From contig JADKJV010000004.1 of the NCBI GenBank assembly GCA_016720825.1, positions 1 to 64,000 on the forward strand: 64,000 nt of DNA. Direction: 5' to 3'. This document shows, in pieces, positions 10,248 to 20,061 of the stretch; position 1 is the first letter of the stretch; every line of letters begins with the position of its first letter. A program made the translations under genes and the position numbers. Under the pieces are notes generated by a model that saw only the letters and a list, made by a program, of their open reading frames with translations, was not told where the DNA came from and did not search any database. Source of the stretch: Chitinophagaceae bacterium (GTDB lineage Bacteria; Bacteroidota; Bacteroidia; Chitinophagales; Chitinophagaceae).

Positions 10248-11345
10248 ATGAAGACAAGAATTTTCCTCCTGACAATCCTCTCCGCAACCCTTTTGCTCAC
10301 CGGTTTTCATGCTCCGGTGACCTCCAAAGCGGTTACATACAACGATACGATCCAATACCCTGAAGAGTCCCATTTCAGGAATGTACAGCAGCTGACTTTC
10401 GGCGGCGATAACGCAGAAGCTTATTTCAGTTTCGACGGGCAATGGATCATCTTCCAGCGTACCAACCCCAAAGAGGGCATTTTATGCGACCAGATGTTTA
10501 TTGGCAAAGTGCCTGCCCCCGGTGAAAAATTCACTTACAAAATGGTGAGCAGTGGCAAAGGCCGGACAACCTGCGGCGCTTTTCTGAAAGATGGCAAGCA
10601 TATTGTTTTTGCTTCTACTTTCCAGGGCGCTGATACCTGTCCGCCTGTACCCGACCGCAAAAAATACGGCAACAAATATATCTGGCCCCTGTACGATTCA
10701 TATGATATCTACATGGCTGACCTCGATGGTAAAATTGTAAAACAGCTGACCCATTCCAAAGGATATGATGCCGAAGCCACGATTTCCCCCGATGGTAAGA
10801 AAATGATTTATACCAGCGACAAGGATGGTGATATCGATTTATACATCATGAACCTGAAAACAGGTAAAGAGAAAAAAATCACCAATACCCTTGGGTATGA
10901 TGGTGGTGCCTGGTTCAGCCCTGATGGAAAGAAAATCATCTGGCGCGCCAGCCGTCCGAAAACGGATGCTGAAGTAAAAGAATATAAAGACCTCCTGGCT
11001 GAGAACCTCGTAGCACCCACCAACATGGAAGTGTTTATTGCGAATGCAGACGGTTCAAATGTTACACAGGTTACGCATTTCGGGCAGGCCAACTGGGCGC
11101 CGGCTTATTTCCCCGACAGCAAAAAAATCATTTTTGCCAGCAACCAGGAATACAAGCGTGGTTTCCCTTTTAATATTTATTCTATCAACGAAGATGGAAG
11201 CAATCTCCAGAAGATTACACATGAGAAAATATTTGATGCATTCCCCATGTTCTCTCCCGACGGGAAGAAGCTGATTTTCTGCAGTAACCGCAATAATGGC
11301 GGTACAAGAGATACAAACGTATTTATCGCCGATTGGGTTGATTAA
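10248..11345 (+). CDS. Secreted PD40/TolB-like beta-propeller protein
   Basis: 365 residues with an N-terminal signal peptide (MKTRIFLLTILSATLLLTGF). The body holds repeated PD40 blades, for example ATISPDGKKMIYTSDKDGD, AWFSPDGKKIIWRASR, AYFPDSKKIIFASNQ and MFSPDGKKLIFCSNRN, each with the SPDGKKI core typical of TolB-type propellers. It is probably periplasmic or exported. No peptidase domain follows the propeller, so it is not a full S9 peptidase. It is a single transcription unit with a promoter element upstream and a strong terminator downstream. Substrate or partner is unknown. Confidence 0.85.
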   Translation: MKTRIFLLTILSATLLLTGFHAPVTSKAVTYNDTIQYPEESHFRNVQQLTFGGDNAEAYFSFDGQWIIFQRTNPKEGILCDQMFIGKVPAPGEKFTYKMVSSGKGRTTCGAFLKDGKHIVFASTFQGADTCPPVPDRKKYGNKYIWPLYDSYDIYMADLDGKIVKQLTHSKGYDAEATISPDGKKMIYTSDKDGDIDLYIMNLKTGKEKKITNTLGYDGGAWFSPDGKKIIWRASRPKTDAEVKEYKDLLAENLVAPTNMEVFIANADGSNVTQVTHFGQANWAPAYFPDSKKIIFASNQEYKRGFPFNIYSINEDGSNLQKITHEKIFDAFPMFSPDGKKLIFCSNRNNGGTRDTNVFIADWVD

Positions 11346-11380
11346 CTTTTTCTGGAATGATATTTGAAACTGGCTAACGG

Positions 11381-11407
11381 GCCGGGTCCATCCGGGCCCG
11401 GCTTTTT
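11381..11407 (+). terminator. Rho-independent terminator
   Basis: Stem GCCGGG (11381-11386) pairs with CCCGGC (11397-11402) and is followed by TTTTT. It lies 36 bases after the PD40 gene stop. Confidence 0.85.
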
Positions 11408-11654
11408 AACGTATATCCGAAAGGTTTCTCGCAGCGGCCGCAGAGGAGCAGCGAACGCAGCGGAATACAATCCTCAATCAGTTCTAGTTCCCTTACTATT
11501 GAGATAACCTTTAAAATCCCAAACATCAACCTTACATTCCCAGGTTAGACGTTTGGAATTTGTTTTTTGGGATTTGGATTTTAGTATATGGTCCCGTAAG
11601 CTATCGGGATCGGGTTTTGATTTTTTACTTTTTACTTTTTTTAAACCTTAGACT
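11408..11654. other. Intergenic region before the metzincin-like gene
   Basis: No gene is seen. Near 11590-11620 there is a small inverted repeat, CCCG-N8-CGGG, followed by T-rich sequence. Nothing else can be supported. Confidence 0.4.
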
Positions 11655-12407
11655 ATGATTAAAACACTCTGTTTCTTTGTCCTGCTTGCCGGTATGGCAG
11701 GCTGCAGTAAATCAAACAATGGTTACGTAAACAATCCGGGTTCATCTTATCCGTATAATAAACCGGTGGGTTATTCTGCACGTGACCTGCTCTCTTCCGC
11801 AAAATATACTTCTGTAAAAATTGAAGTGATGTACATGCCGGGTTATGCACCCGATGCAGCTGCGCTTTCACATTGTGAGCAATTCCTGTCAGCCGCAATG
11901 AATAAAAACGGGGGTGTTACCATTATAACCCGTCAGATTCCAACTGCAGGAACCGGTATGTTATCGGTAGACCAGGTGGCACAGATTGAAAGAAATAACC
12001 GCCAGGTATTTACCCAGGGCACAACACTTGCCTTGTCGGTGATTTATACTGATGGTGCTTTTACCGATGGATCGGTACTGGGTGCTGCTTACCTGAATAC
12101 TTCTGTAGTTTTATTTGGTAAAGTGATCGCCGATAATTCAGGGGCCATTGGCCAGGCCAGTCGCACAAAGCTTGTGGCAACAGTGCTGGAACATGAAATG
12201 GGACATTTGCTGGGATTAGTTGATCTGGGTTCACCGCTGCAGACGCCACATAAAGACGCAACTCATGGCAATCATTGCACGAACAGCAATTGCCTGATGT
12301 ATTATGCTTCAGACACCAATGATATCCTGGGATTCCTGATCACGGGGAATATTCCATTGCTGGACCAGGCCTGTAAAGATGACCTGCTGGCAAACGGTGG
12401 CCGGTGA
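11655..12407 (+). CDS. Lipoprotein with metzincin-type zinc metallopeptidase motif
   Basis: 250 residues. The lipobox MAGC puts the lipidated Cys at residue 17. Near residue 180 is EHEMGHLLGLVD, the HExxHxxGxxH/D zinc site of metzincins with Asp in the third-ligand position. An SNCLMYY segment ~40 residues later resembles the Met-turn. A His/Cys-rich stretch (HKDATHGNHCTNSNC) lies between them, so a His there may replace the third ligand. It is likely a membrane-anchored peptidase facing the periplasm or cell surface. The substrate is unknown and no neighbouring gene suggests one. Confidence 0.75.
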   Translation: MIKTLCFFVLLAGMAGCSKSNNGYVNNPGSSYPYNKPVGYSARDLLSSAKYTSVKIEVMYMPGYAPDAAALSHCEQFLSAAMNKNGGVTIITRQIPTAGTGMLSVDQVAQIERNNRQVFTQGTTLALSVIYTDGAFTDGSVLGAAYLNTSVVLFGKVIADNSGAIGQASRTKLVATVLEHEMGHLLGLVDLGSPLQTPHKDATHGNHCTNSNCLMYYASDTNDILGFLITGNIPLLDQACKDDLLANGGR

Positions 12408-12469
12408 CAGAAATAGATTTTTTAGTTATTGGGTGAGCGAGTAGCTTTGGCGACTAAAACTCACTGACT

Positions 12470-12937
12470 ATGTATAAAGGCCTGCTTCACCTGCACAGTG
12501 TTCTCCGCTGGGTGATATTAATTTTATTCCTCGTAGCGATTTATAAAAGTTTTGCAGACCGTCACAAGGCCTATGGCCCTTCCCATCAGAAATCAGCATT
12601 CTGGCTGATGATCAGTTGTGATATCATGCTGCTGCTGGGTTTATACCAGTGGTTTGCGGGTGACTGGGGTTTGAAAATGATCCGCAGCCTCGGTTTCGGA
12701 AATGTGATGAAAACACCGCCGCTCCGTTTTTTTGCCGTGGAGCATATCACCGCCATGATCCTTGCTATTGTTCTGGTGCATGTGGGTTATGGTTTTACCA
12801 AGAAAAATATCCCTGACTCGATGAAGCATAAACGTGTGCTGGTTTTCTTTGGACTGGCGCTGTTGATTGTGCTGATTTCGATTCCTTGGCCGTTCCGTGC
12901 GGTAGGGGCGGGGAGGACTTGGTTCCCCGGTATGTAG
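12470..12937 (+). CDS. Small four-helix membrane protein with paired histidines (cytochrome b-like)
   Basis: 155 residues with about four hydrophobic helices. Histidines are placed near helix ends: HLHSVLRW at the start, and EHITAMILAIVLVHVGYGF in helix 3, where two His are 14 residues apart as in di-heme b-type membrane proteins. Homologues in Bacteroidota are often labelled cytochrome B. Heme binding is an inference from His spacing. No partner gene for electron transfer is adjacent. Confidence 0.65.
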   Translation: MYKGLLHLHSVLRWVILILFLVAIYKSFADRHKAYGPSHQKSAFWLMISCDIMLLLGLYQWFAGDWGLKMIRSLGFGNVMKTPPLRFFAVEHITAMILAIVLVHVGYGFTKKNIPDSMKHKRVLVFFGLALLIVLISIPWPFRAVGAGRTWFPGM

Positions 12938-12994
12938 AAGTTCAAAAGTAAAAAGTCAAAAGTAAAAAGTCGGAAAGTCCGAAAGACCGGAAGT

Positions 12995-13088
12995 CCGAAG
13001 GTTCAATAGTTCAAAAGTTCAAGAGGTTCAGGTGATTCTTTCAAGGGAATTCCTGGACCTCTTGAACTTTTGAACCTTGAACCTTCGG
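12995..13088. repeat. Long hairpin, GTTCAA-word family
   Basis: Left arm 12995-13032 and right arm 13052-13088 are reverse complements over ~37 bases with one indel and two mismatches, around a 19-base loop. The arms are built from variants of AGTTCAA/GGTTCAA. To the left, 12946-12972, is a tandem run of AAAAGTCAAAAGTA words. It lies between the cytochrome-like gene and the FG-GAP gene. Confidence 0.85.
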
Positions 13089-13187
13089 GAAATGCTGCAG
13101 TTGAATAATCCAACTGAACAGGTCAGTAATCAAATGTATTTAGGATTTAGTATCTCAATACATTAGTCAGTAAAAAACTGACAGGAT

Positions 13188-14578
13188 ATGAAAAAGATAC
13201 TAGCAGGATGCCTGTTGTTGTTTGCATGCTTCCAAAAAGGCGTATCACAAAATGTTGGAATTGGAACCAATTCACCGCATGCTTCTGCCCAGCTGGATGT
13301 AAGCAGCACATCAAAAGGTGTTTTACTGCCCAGGATGACAACTGCCCGAATGCGGTTGCAGGACCTGAACCCGGTTTGCTGGTTTTGATACAGATAAAGG
13401 TCATTATACATTTATGATGGCATGAAATGGGCCCCGGTTTATATTAAATCAGATGGCCAAACCGACCCGATTGAATTACCCGCTTCAGACGGGTCAGACA
13501 ATGACCAGTTTGGATATGCAGTGGCTATCAGTGGCGATTATGCAGTTGCGGGTGCTTATATGGATGATGTAGGTGCCAATGCAGATCAGGATCACCTATA
13601 TTTTCACCGGGTAAATGGAGTCTGGACTGAAGAAGCACATGTAACAGCTAGTGACGGTGCTGCCGGTGATGGCTTCGGTTTCAGTGTTTCTATCAGCAGG
13701 GGATTATGTAATTGTCGGATCCCCCCTATGATGATGTTTCTTTGTTAGCTGACAAGGGGTCAGCTTATGTTTTTAACAGGACAGGGAATACTAATGGTCT
13801 CAACAGATAAAACTGACATAGCAGCTGATGGCGCAGCCAATGATAATTACGGGTTTGCTGTTACAATGCATGCAACAACTGCCGCTGTAAGCGCTCCTTC
13901 GGATGATATCGGTGCCAATACAGATCAGGGTTCTGTGTATATCTACCAGTTGACAGGAAGTGTGTGGAGTCTGGATACAAAATGCCTGGCAACAGACGGG
14001 ACGGCCATAAACAAATTCGGATACAGCATTTGCATGAATGGTGCTTTTCTGATTATCGGCTCCCCGGGAGTTGATGCTGCCTATATTATTTGGAAACTTG
14101 TTGTATGGCAATTGGTACAGAAATTAGTGGGTTCATCCGGTACCACTTATGGAAGAGCAGTTACAATCTTTGGTAACTATGCAGCGGTAGCTTATACATT
14201 GTCTGGCTTTGGTGGAATGGCAGGGATTGTTAAATTGTATTTCAGGGGCGCATTAGGGGTATGGAACTTGCAGGCAACATTAAATGATCCATATCCATAT
14301 GTGAACCAGATCTTCGGAGAAGTCTTTCGATGGGCTCAGATGATTTGGTGATAGGTGCAGTGCCGCCGGAAGATTTCTTTTATGGACACGACTCATCACG
14401 TAGCTGTGTTTCACAGGACAGGAACCAACGGTATTGTGATAGGGTCATTTTGACCCTACTCGTCGATACATTTGAGCAATATGGTAATTCAGTTGCTATC
14501 AGCGGGTATAATGTCATAATTGGTATCCCTTGGAAAGAACTAAAAAGGGGAGATATTGCATTTATTAATATTGAGTAA
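13188..14578 (+). pseudogene. FG-GAP/integrin-alpha-like repeat protein, broken by several frameshifts
   Basis: The start is intact: a signal peptide (MKKILAGCLLLFACFQKG) then NVGIGTNSPHASAQLDV and LLPRMTTAR, the N-terminal module of many Bacteroidota surface proteins, also present in the Kelch protein at 29 kb. FG-GAP-type repeats then appear in changing frames: FGYAVAISGDYAVAGAYMDD, FGFSVSIS, GDYVIVGSPYDDV, YGFAVTMHATTAAVSAPSDD, and at the end GNSVAISGYNVIIGIP. At least five indels are needed to join them, for example near 13375, 13390, 13412, 13690 and 13790. The density is higher than in any other gene here, so real decay is likely, perhaps with sequence error added. Confidence 0.7.
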
Positions 14579-14834
14579 TCAGGGAAAAGTGTTGTCAATT
14601 TGATTGCACGGTTGTAACCAGATGGTCGTTTTTGCAATCAGTACCAGCCAGTCATTCATCCCCGCAAAGATTGATAACGTGTGGCTTTTTCAATGATTAT
14701 ATGCGTGATCCGGGTTGAAGGCGATGCATAAGCAACGAAACAGGGATTTCAGGAAAATTGAAAGGCCTGGAAAAGCAAGCGAATAAGCCCCGATCGATAC
14801 TTAACTTTTGTATTTTTAATCATAACAACCACCA

Positions 14835-17800
14835 TTGCGCAAACCTGTATTCATAAAGGTACTGTTGATACTGTGTGCCTGCTTGCCCGGAGAAGTAAGT
14901 GCACAGAAAGGCTATGAGGCGCCTGATCATTATCTCTATACCTATTATACTGCTGCCAATGGGTTGATTTCATCTGAAGTTTTTTCAGTTGAAAAAGATG
15001 CACAGGGATTTCTCTGGATAGGAACTGCATCCGGCATCTCCCGGTTTGACGGTTATACATTTTCCAATTATTCCTATTCGGCGCTCGGACAGGTTTTGGG
15101 TACTGTAACTTGTATTAAGTCTGAACCATCCGGGAAGATTTGGTTTGGAGCAAGTTCCGGACTTTACTGCTTTTATAAAAACCAGGTACATAAAGTAAGC
15201 GCAGAAATAACTTCGCCACAAGGCGTAAATGATCTGCTGTTTGAAGAAAACGGGTCCTGCTGGATGGCAACTGAAAATGGACCAGTCTTCCTCACAGCTG
15301 ATATACTGAATGCCGGTCTGAAAAGCCCGGTAAACCTTGAAAATTACCTTTTACCCGAATGGAACAGTAAAACCAAAACGCGTGAACAACGACGTATAAA
15401 CTTGCTTGGCAAAACGCAGGAAGGATGTTTGTTTTTTGCCAGTGAATTAAAACTTTACCGTGATTTAAATAAAAAGGTTTCGCTGGTATATTCGCTGGAA
15501 GATCCGGCCGAACGGATCCTCAGCATATTCCCGGTAAGCAACGAAAAAATATTTTTTGACTGCTCCCGCTCTGAAATGAATAAGCTGGAAAACGGGATTC
15601 ACACCATCATAGACCTGCATCGCCAGCCTGATTCAGTCCACCTGCCTCAAACAGCAGGCTGGTGGTACCTCGGTACTGAAGGGCTGTATCTTTTCCATCC
15701 GGATACAGAAACAGTATCAGTAAGCATCAGCACACTTGAAAATGGAGTGTACTGGCCTTCGCGCATGTGCCGCGACGGCAATATGTTCTGGGTTGGGTCG
15801 CACGACGGTATTATCAGGCTAAAGCCAACACCGTTTAAAAAAATCGATAACAACCAACCCGGGCTTTTCGGGGAAATATACAGTGTGGCTAACTTACGGG
15901 ATGGAAAACTGTTGTTTGGTGCCAACAGGGGAAAACTATTTTCATACACAGATGGGATATTGAACGATTTTTTTCCAGATCACCAGACTTTATTCCCGCA
16001 TGCCGAAGTAAAATGCCTGTATGAGGATGAACGTGGCTGGCTATGGGCCGGTTCCGGTTACGAGGGACTGTCAGTTATTATGAACGGAAGTATCCGCAGG
16101 TTTACCAAAAAGGATGGTTTGCACGATAATTCCATTTCCGCCTTTTTCCACACAACCCATGGCCGTTTTTTTGCATTAGGCGATGAAGGCCTGACTGAAA
16201 TATTTATGGACGGTACCGGCAATATTAAATTCAATGCCATCCATTTTGCACCCAATATTTCAAGGTATGCCGGTTTTACTGCCGCCATGGAAGGTCCGGA
16301 TGGCAGCCTCTGGATCGGAGGTGACGAAGGGCTGTTCCACCTCGTCAGTAATAAGTTAGTGCCGTATCCTTTGAATAAAAAAATGATTCCGTTAACTGCT
16401 GTCAGGCAGGCTCCAGATCAAACATACTGGATTGCTACGGCAGGGGAAGGAATCCTGCATGTTCGTTTTAAGGGAAACGACCAGCTGGAAATCATGGATC
16501 AATATACCCAGGCAGACGGATTAAGCGCGGCACATTTTCTTGACCTGTTAATTGACAAGGAGGGTAATATCTGGGCCGCCAGTTCCGGGGGACTCAGTTT
16601 TATCGGTTTGCATGGGAAATATTCACGCCGGGTACTCAATTTCAACAGCGATGACGGTTACCTGAACAAAGGGTATAGTTCAATCCGTTTAGCCCAGGAT
16701 CATACCGGACAAATATGGGCGGGCAGTTCTCAAGGAACTGCATCCTTCAGCCCGCAACAATTATTCCTGGCGGAAAAACATCCTAACGTTATACTGAACG
16801 CGGTGGATTTCCTGAATGGCAGCCTGCCTGTTTCTGCAACAGATTCTGTACTTGCACTCACGAACCCGCGTTTTAAATACAATAACAACGCCATTTCATT
16901 TTCATTCGGCGCTATCGATTTTTCAAACCAGTCGGCTGTACAGTATTATTATAAGATGGAAGGACTTGATACCGGCTGGATCAGTTGCGGCAGTTTGAGA
17001 ACAGCTACTTACCATAGTTTGCCTCCGGGACATTATACTTTTGTCGTTAAGGCTTCGAATAACAAAGGCCTCTGGAGCAGTAAAGAAACAAGATTTGATT
17101 TTACCATTTTGCCGCCGTTCTGGCAAACAACCTGGTTCCGGATACTCGCTGTACTGCTGGTCGGCGGACTGGTTTATGTTTTTATCCGCCGCCGGGAGAA
17201 ACATATCCGCGATAAAGAAAAACAAAAAACAGAATTACAGGCTTTGCGGGCCAGCAACTTCCAGTACCAGTTTGAAATGGCACAGGTGATCAATTATTTC
17301 GCACGTTCCATCAGTGACCAGCAGAACACAGATGACCTGCTCTGGGATATTGCCAAAAACTGTATTGCCAAACTGGGTTTTGAAGATTGTGTGATCTACC
17401 TGAAACACCCGGCCCGGGATACGCTTGTACAAAAAGCAGCCTGGGGTGCAAAAACCAGCGGAGAAGATAAAATCCTGAATCCCATCGAAATTCCGTTTGG
17501 AAAAGGGATTGTAGGTTCGGTAGCGCAAAGTGGCTTAGCTGAAATTGTCAATGATACTACCCTTGACAACCGGTATATTGTTGATGATGCGCAGCGGTAT
17601 TCTGAAATTGCTGTACCGGTTCTGTCAGAAGGGAAATTAATCGGGGTGATAGACAGTGAGAATCCGGAAAAGGATTTTTATACTGACAGGCATTTGCAAA
17701 TCCTGACCACCATTGCTTCCCTCTGCGCCGACCGGATGAGTAAAATCCATGCACAACAGCTGGCGCATGAAAAAGAAAAAGAAGTATTCCAGCTCAGCAA

Positions 17801-18455
17801 TGACCTGGCGAGTTCACGACTTTCAGCACTCCGGGCACAAATGAACCCGCATTTCCTGTTTAATGCCATGAACAGCATCCAGCAATTTACCCTGGCCGGT
17901 GAAACTGACCTGGCCAATCTCTATATTTCAAAATTCTCCACGCTCCTCCGCGGTGTGCTGCAATCTTCCGGTAAAAACCTCATCACTTTGGAAGAAGAAA
18001 TCAGCCAGATCAGTTTATATCTTGATATTGAAAAACTGAGAATGGGGAATGAGTTTACGTATGACCTGGATATAGATGAAGAACTGGAAACAGATGCCGT
18101 GCAGATTCCTGTGATGCTGATCCAGCCTTTTGTGGAGAATGCACTCAAGCACGGACTGGCTACCAAAGCAGGGGAGAAACATCTCTCTATAACAATGGGC
18201 ATCACTGCTGATTCCCTGCAATTGCAGATTTCCGACAATGGCATAGGCCGTAAAAAAGCAGATGCCTTACGCCAGTCACAAGAGAAATACCTTCCCCACG
18301 AGTCCAGCGGTATCAGGCTGGTCCGGGAAAGACTCCAATTGCTTTATCCCACCGCAAATCCGGAAACGCTGATTCATTTTGAAGATCTGATAAATCCAAC
18401 AGGTACCGTTGTGCAAATCAAATTGCCTCTTTATACAAGACCCCTTGCCACATAA
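14835..18455 (+). CDS. Propeller-sensor histidine kinase (Reg_prop, Y_Y_Y, TM, GAF, LytS-type kinase)
   Basis: 1206 residues from a TTG start, chosen because a signal peptide follows directly. Residues ~25-650 hold two-component-regulator propeller repeats (DAQGFLWIGTASGISRFDG, GKIWFGASSGLYCF, GNIWAASSGGLSFI). A Y_Y_Y domain precedes one membrane helix near residue 760 (ILAVLLVGGLVYVFI). The cytoplasmic part has a GAF domain (~830-975) and a LytS-type kinase with phospho-acceptor block ALRAQMNPHFLFNAMNSIQQ and ATP-site VENALKHGL / ISDNGIG. It senses an unknown periplasmic signal. The response regulator gene starts 22 bases downstream. A near-consensus -7 element (TAACTTTTG) lies at 14802-14810. 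Confidence 0.9.
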   Translation: MRKPVFIKVLLILCACLPGEVSAQKGYEAPDHYLYTYYTAANGLISSEVFSVEKDAQGFLWIGTASGISRFDGYTFSNYSYSALGQVLGTVTCIKSEPSGKIWFGASSGLYCFYKNQVHKVSAEITSPQGVNDLLFEENGSCWMATENGPVFLTADILNAGLKSPVNLENYLLPEWNSKTKTREQRRINLLGKTQEGCLFFASELKLYRDLNKKVSLVYSLEDPAERILSIFPVSNEKIFFDCSRSEMNKLENGIHTIIDLHRQPDSVHLPQTAGWWYLGTEGLYLFHPDTETVSVSISTLENGVYWPSRMCRDGNMFWVGSHDGIIRLKPTPFKKIDNNQPGLFGEIYSVANLRDGKLLFGANRGKLFSYTDGILNDFFPDHQTLFPHAEVKCLYEDERGWLWAGSGYEGLSVIMNGSIRRFTKKDGLHDNSISAFFHTTHGRFFALGDEGLTEIFMDGTGNIKFNAIHFAPNISRYAGFTAAMEGPDGSLWIGGDEGLFHLVSNKLVPYPLNKKMIPLTAVRQAPDQTYWIATAGEGILHVRFKGNDQLEIMDQYTQADGLSAAHFLDLLIDKEGNIWAASSGGLSFIGLHGKYSRRVLNFNSDDGYLNKGYSSIRLAQDHTGQIWAGSSQGTASFSPQQLFLAEKHPNVILNAVDFLNGSLPVSATDSVLALTNPRFKYNNNAISFSFGAIDFSNQSAVQYYYKMEGLDTGWISCGSLRTATYHSLPPGHYTFVVKASNNKGLWSSKETRFDFTILPPFWQTTWFRILAVLLVGGLVYVFIRRREKHIRDKEKQKTELQALRASNFQYQFEMAQVINYFARSISDQQNTDDLLWDIAKNCIAKLGFEDCVIYLKHPARDTLVQKAAWGAKTSGEDKILNPIEIPFGKGIVGSVAQSGLAEIVNDTTLDNRYIVDDAQRYSEIAVPVLSEGKLIGVIDSENPEKDFYTDRHLQILTTIASLCADRMSKIHAQQLAHEKEKEVFQLSNDLASSRLSALRAQMNPHFLFNAMNSIQQFTLAGETDLANLYISKFSTLLRGVLQSSGKNLITLEEEISQISLYLDIEKLRMGNEFTYDLDIDEELETDAVQIPVMLIQPFVENALKHGLATKAGEKHLSITMGITADSLQLQISDNGIGRKKADALRQSQEKYLPHESSGIRLVRERLQLLYPTANPETLIHFEDLINPTGTVVQIKLPLYTRPLAT

Positions 18456-18477
18456 GTATTTTTGCTAATTTCACCGG

Positions 18478-19233
18478 GTGATTAAAGCCCTGATTATTGA
18501 TGATGAATCTGCCGCCGTACAGGTATTGAGGCTCATGCTCGAGCGGCATGTTCCTGCCATTATAGAAATCAGGGATTGTACCAAGCCCGAAGAGGCGCCC
18601 GCACTGATCGCATCATACCAGCCCGACCTCGTTTTCCAGGATATTGTTATGCCCGGCAAAAACGGGTTTGAATTACTGGCCAGTTTACCGGCCATTCATT
18701 TTGATATCATCTTTACCACAGCCTATAATGAATACGCCATCCAGGCGATCCGATTCAGTGCATTGGATTACCTGCTCAAACCTATTAACGCAGAAGAATT
18801 AAAAAATGCCGTGGACCGTTTCCTGGCAAAAAGAAACCAGCAGCTTGAATCGGAAGCGTTGTTAAAAAACCTGCTGCAAAACCTGGAACAGAAAAAACAG
18901 GAAAATTTCAAACTGGCGATACCCGGCGTGTCAGGTTCTTTATTTGTTTCACCGGCAAATATTATCAGGCTGGAAGGAGAGGGGAACTACACCCGGTTTT
19001 ATATGGCAGACGGACAAAAACTCGTGAGTGCCAAAACGCTCAAAGAGTACGAAGAGATCCTCAAAGCACACCGTTTTCTGCGGATTCATAAATCACATTT
19101 AGTCAACCGGTCATTTATCAGGAATTACCTGAAAGAGGGTTTTGTGATCTTAACGGACCAGACAAACCTGCCGGTATCCAGGCAGCGGAAACAGGAACTG
19201 GCCAATATATTATTCGGGAACACAGGCAACTGA
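18478..19233 (+). CDS. LytTR-family response regulator
   Basis: 251 residues from a GTG start. The receiver domain (1-~125) shows the acidic pair in ALIIDDESAA, the phospho-Asp in DLVFQDIVMPGKNG, a switch Thr in TTAYNEYA and Lys in DYLLKPI. A short linker leads to a LytTR DNA-binding domain (~150-250; RLEGEGNYTRFYMADG, FLRIHKSHLVNRSFI). It pairs with the kinase just upstream. A TATTTTTG element (18457-18464) matching TAnnTTTG overlaps the gap and could add a separate promoter with almost no leader. Its stop directly abuts the stop of the convergent gene (TGATCA). Confidence 0.92.
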   Translation: MIKALIIDDESAAVQVLRLMLERHVPAIIEIRDCTKPEEAPALIASYQPDLVFQDIVMPGKNGFELLASLPAIHFDIIFTTAYNEYAIQAIRFSALDYLLKPINAEELKNAVDRFLAKRNQQLESEALLKNLLQNLEQKKQENFKLAIPGVSGSLFVSPANIIRLEGEGNYTRFYMADGQKLVSAKTLKEYEEILKAHRFLRIHKSHLVNRSFIRNYLKEGFVILTDQTNLPVSRQRKQELANILFGNTGN

Positions 19234-19728
19234 TCAGCGCTTTCCCAGTTCAATCACTTCACAATCCCGCATATCTTTCCCGTCAATCACAAAGCGGATC
19301 AGGGTTCTTACTTTATGCCAGCCACTCCGGCCCGCCGCACCGGGGTTCATGTGCAGGCAGCCGAGTTTTTCATCATACATCACTTTCAGGATATGTGAAT
19401 GCCCGCTGATGAACAGCAGTGGCTGGTGTACCAGTAATTCTTTTTTTGTGGGCGGATTGTATTTAGGCGGATAACCGCCGATATGCCGCATCATTACTTT
19501 CACGGCTTCACACATAAAAATATTTTGTTCCGGGAATTCCAACCGGGTGGCCGCACTGTCAATATTTCCATACACGCCTTTCAGTGGTTTGAATCCACGG
19601 AGTTTTTCAATCACACCTTCCTCACCGAAATCACCGGCATGCCACACCTCATCGCATTGGGCAAAATGGGTGAATACGGCTTCGTCTAAATAGCCATGGG
19701 TGTCTGAAATGAGTCCGATTTTTATCAT
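19234..19728 (-). CDS. YfcE/MJ0936-type metallophosphoesterase
   Basis: 164 residues, full length. The calcineurin-like motifs are in order: GLISDTHGYLD, VWHAGDFGE, GVYGNIDSA and FISGHSHILK, then LHMNPGAAG. These bind two metal ions in small bacterial phosphodiesterases. The physiological substrate is not known from sequence. It is convergent with the response regulator gene, with no bases between the two stop codons. Confidence 0.9.
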   Translation of the reverse strand: MIKIGLISDTHGYLDEAVFTHFAQCDEVWHAGDFGEEGVIEKLRGFKPLKGVYGNIDSAATRLEFPEQNIFMCEAVKVMMRHIGGYPPKYNPPTKKELLVHQPLLFISGHSHILKVMYDEKLGCLHMNPGAAGRSGWHKVRTLIRFVIDGKDMRDCEVIELGKR

Positions 19729-19867
19729 ATCTGTGAATAAAATTAGCTGTAAATTCGGATATGCCCTTTCACAGGAATTTTACATACTATATTGATAAGA
19801 GGAGGTGGAAGTACTGCTTTCTGGTGGCAGCTTTGCAGAGAGAAGAAATTTGCCAAATATTCAATTT

Positions 19868-20011
19868 GCCAATTAGCCAATGTGCCAATTAGCCAATCAG
19901 GCAGGCTGGAAATTTATAGAAGATTATTTATTTGTATTTGGCATCAATGAATAACGCAATTTTAAATCAAATCTTTTTTCAATTGGCTAATTGGCACATT
20001 GGCTAATTGGC
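19868..20011. repeat. Long inverted repeat, GCCAATTAGCCAAT family
   Basis: Left arm 19868-19897 and right arm 19982-20011 are a perfect 30-base inverted repeat with an 84-base AT-rich centre. Weaker word repeats extend both sides (19850-19867 and 20012-20026). Just to the right, 20029-20057, is a tandem run of CTCAACACTCAACACTCAAC. The element fills the 333-base gap before the homogentisate dioxygenase gene; nothing else is seen there. Confidence 0.9.
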
Positions 20012-20061
20012 ACATTAGCTAATTGTTCTCAACACTCAACACTCAACATTCAACATTTCTT

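Noticed and set aside
19231..19236. Zero-gap convergent stops sharing TGATCA
   Set aside because: The stops abut by chance of the TGA/TCA palindrome; there is no sign of a regulatory function.
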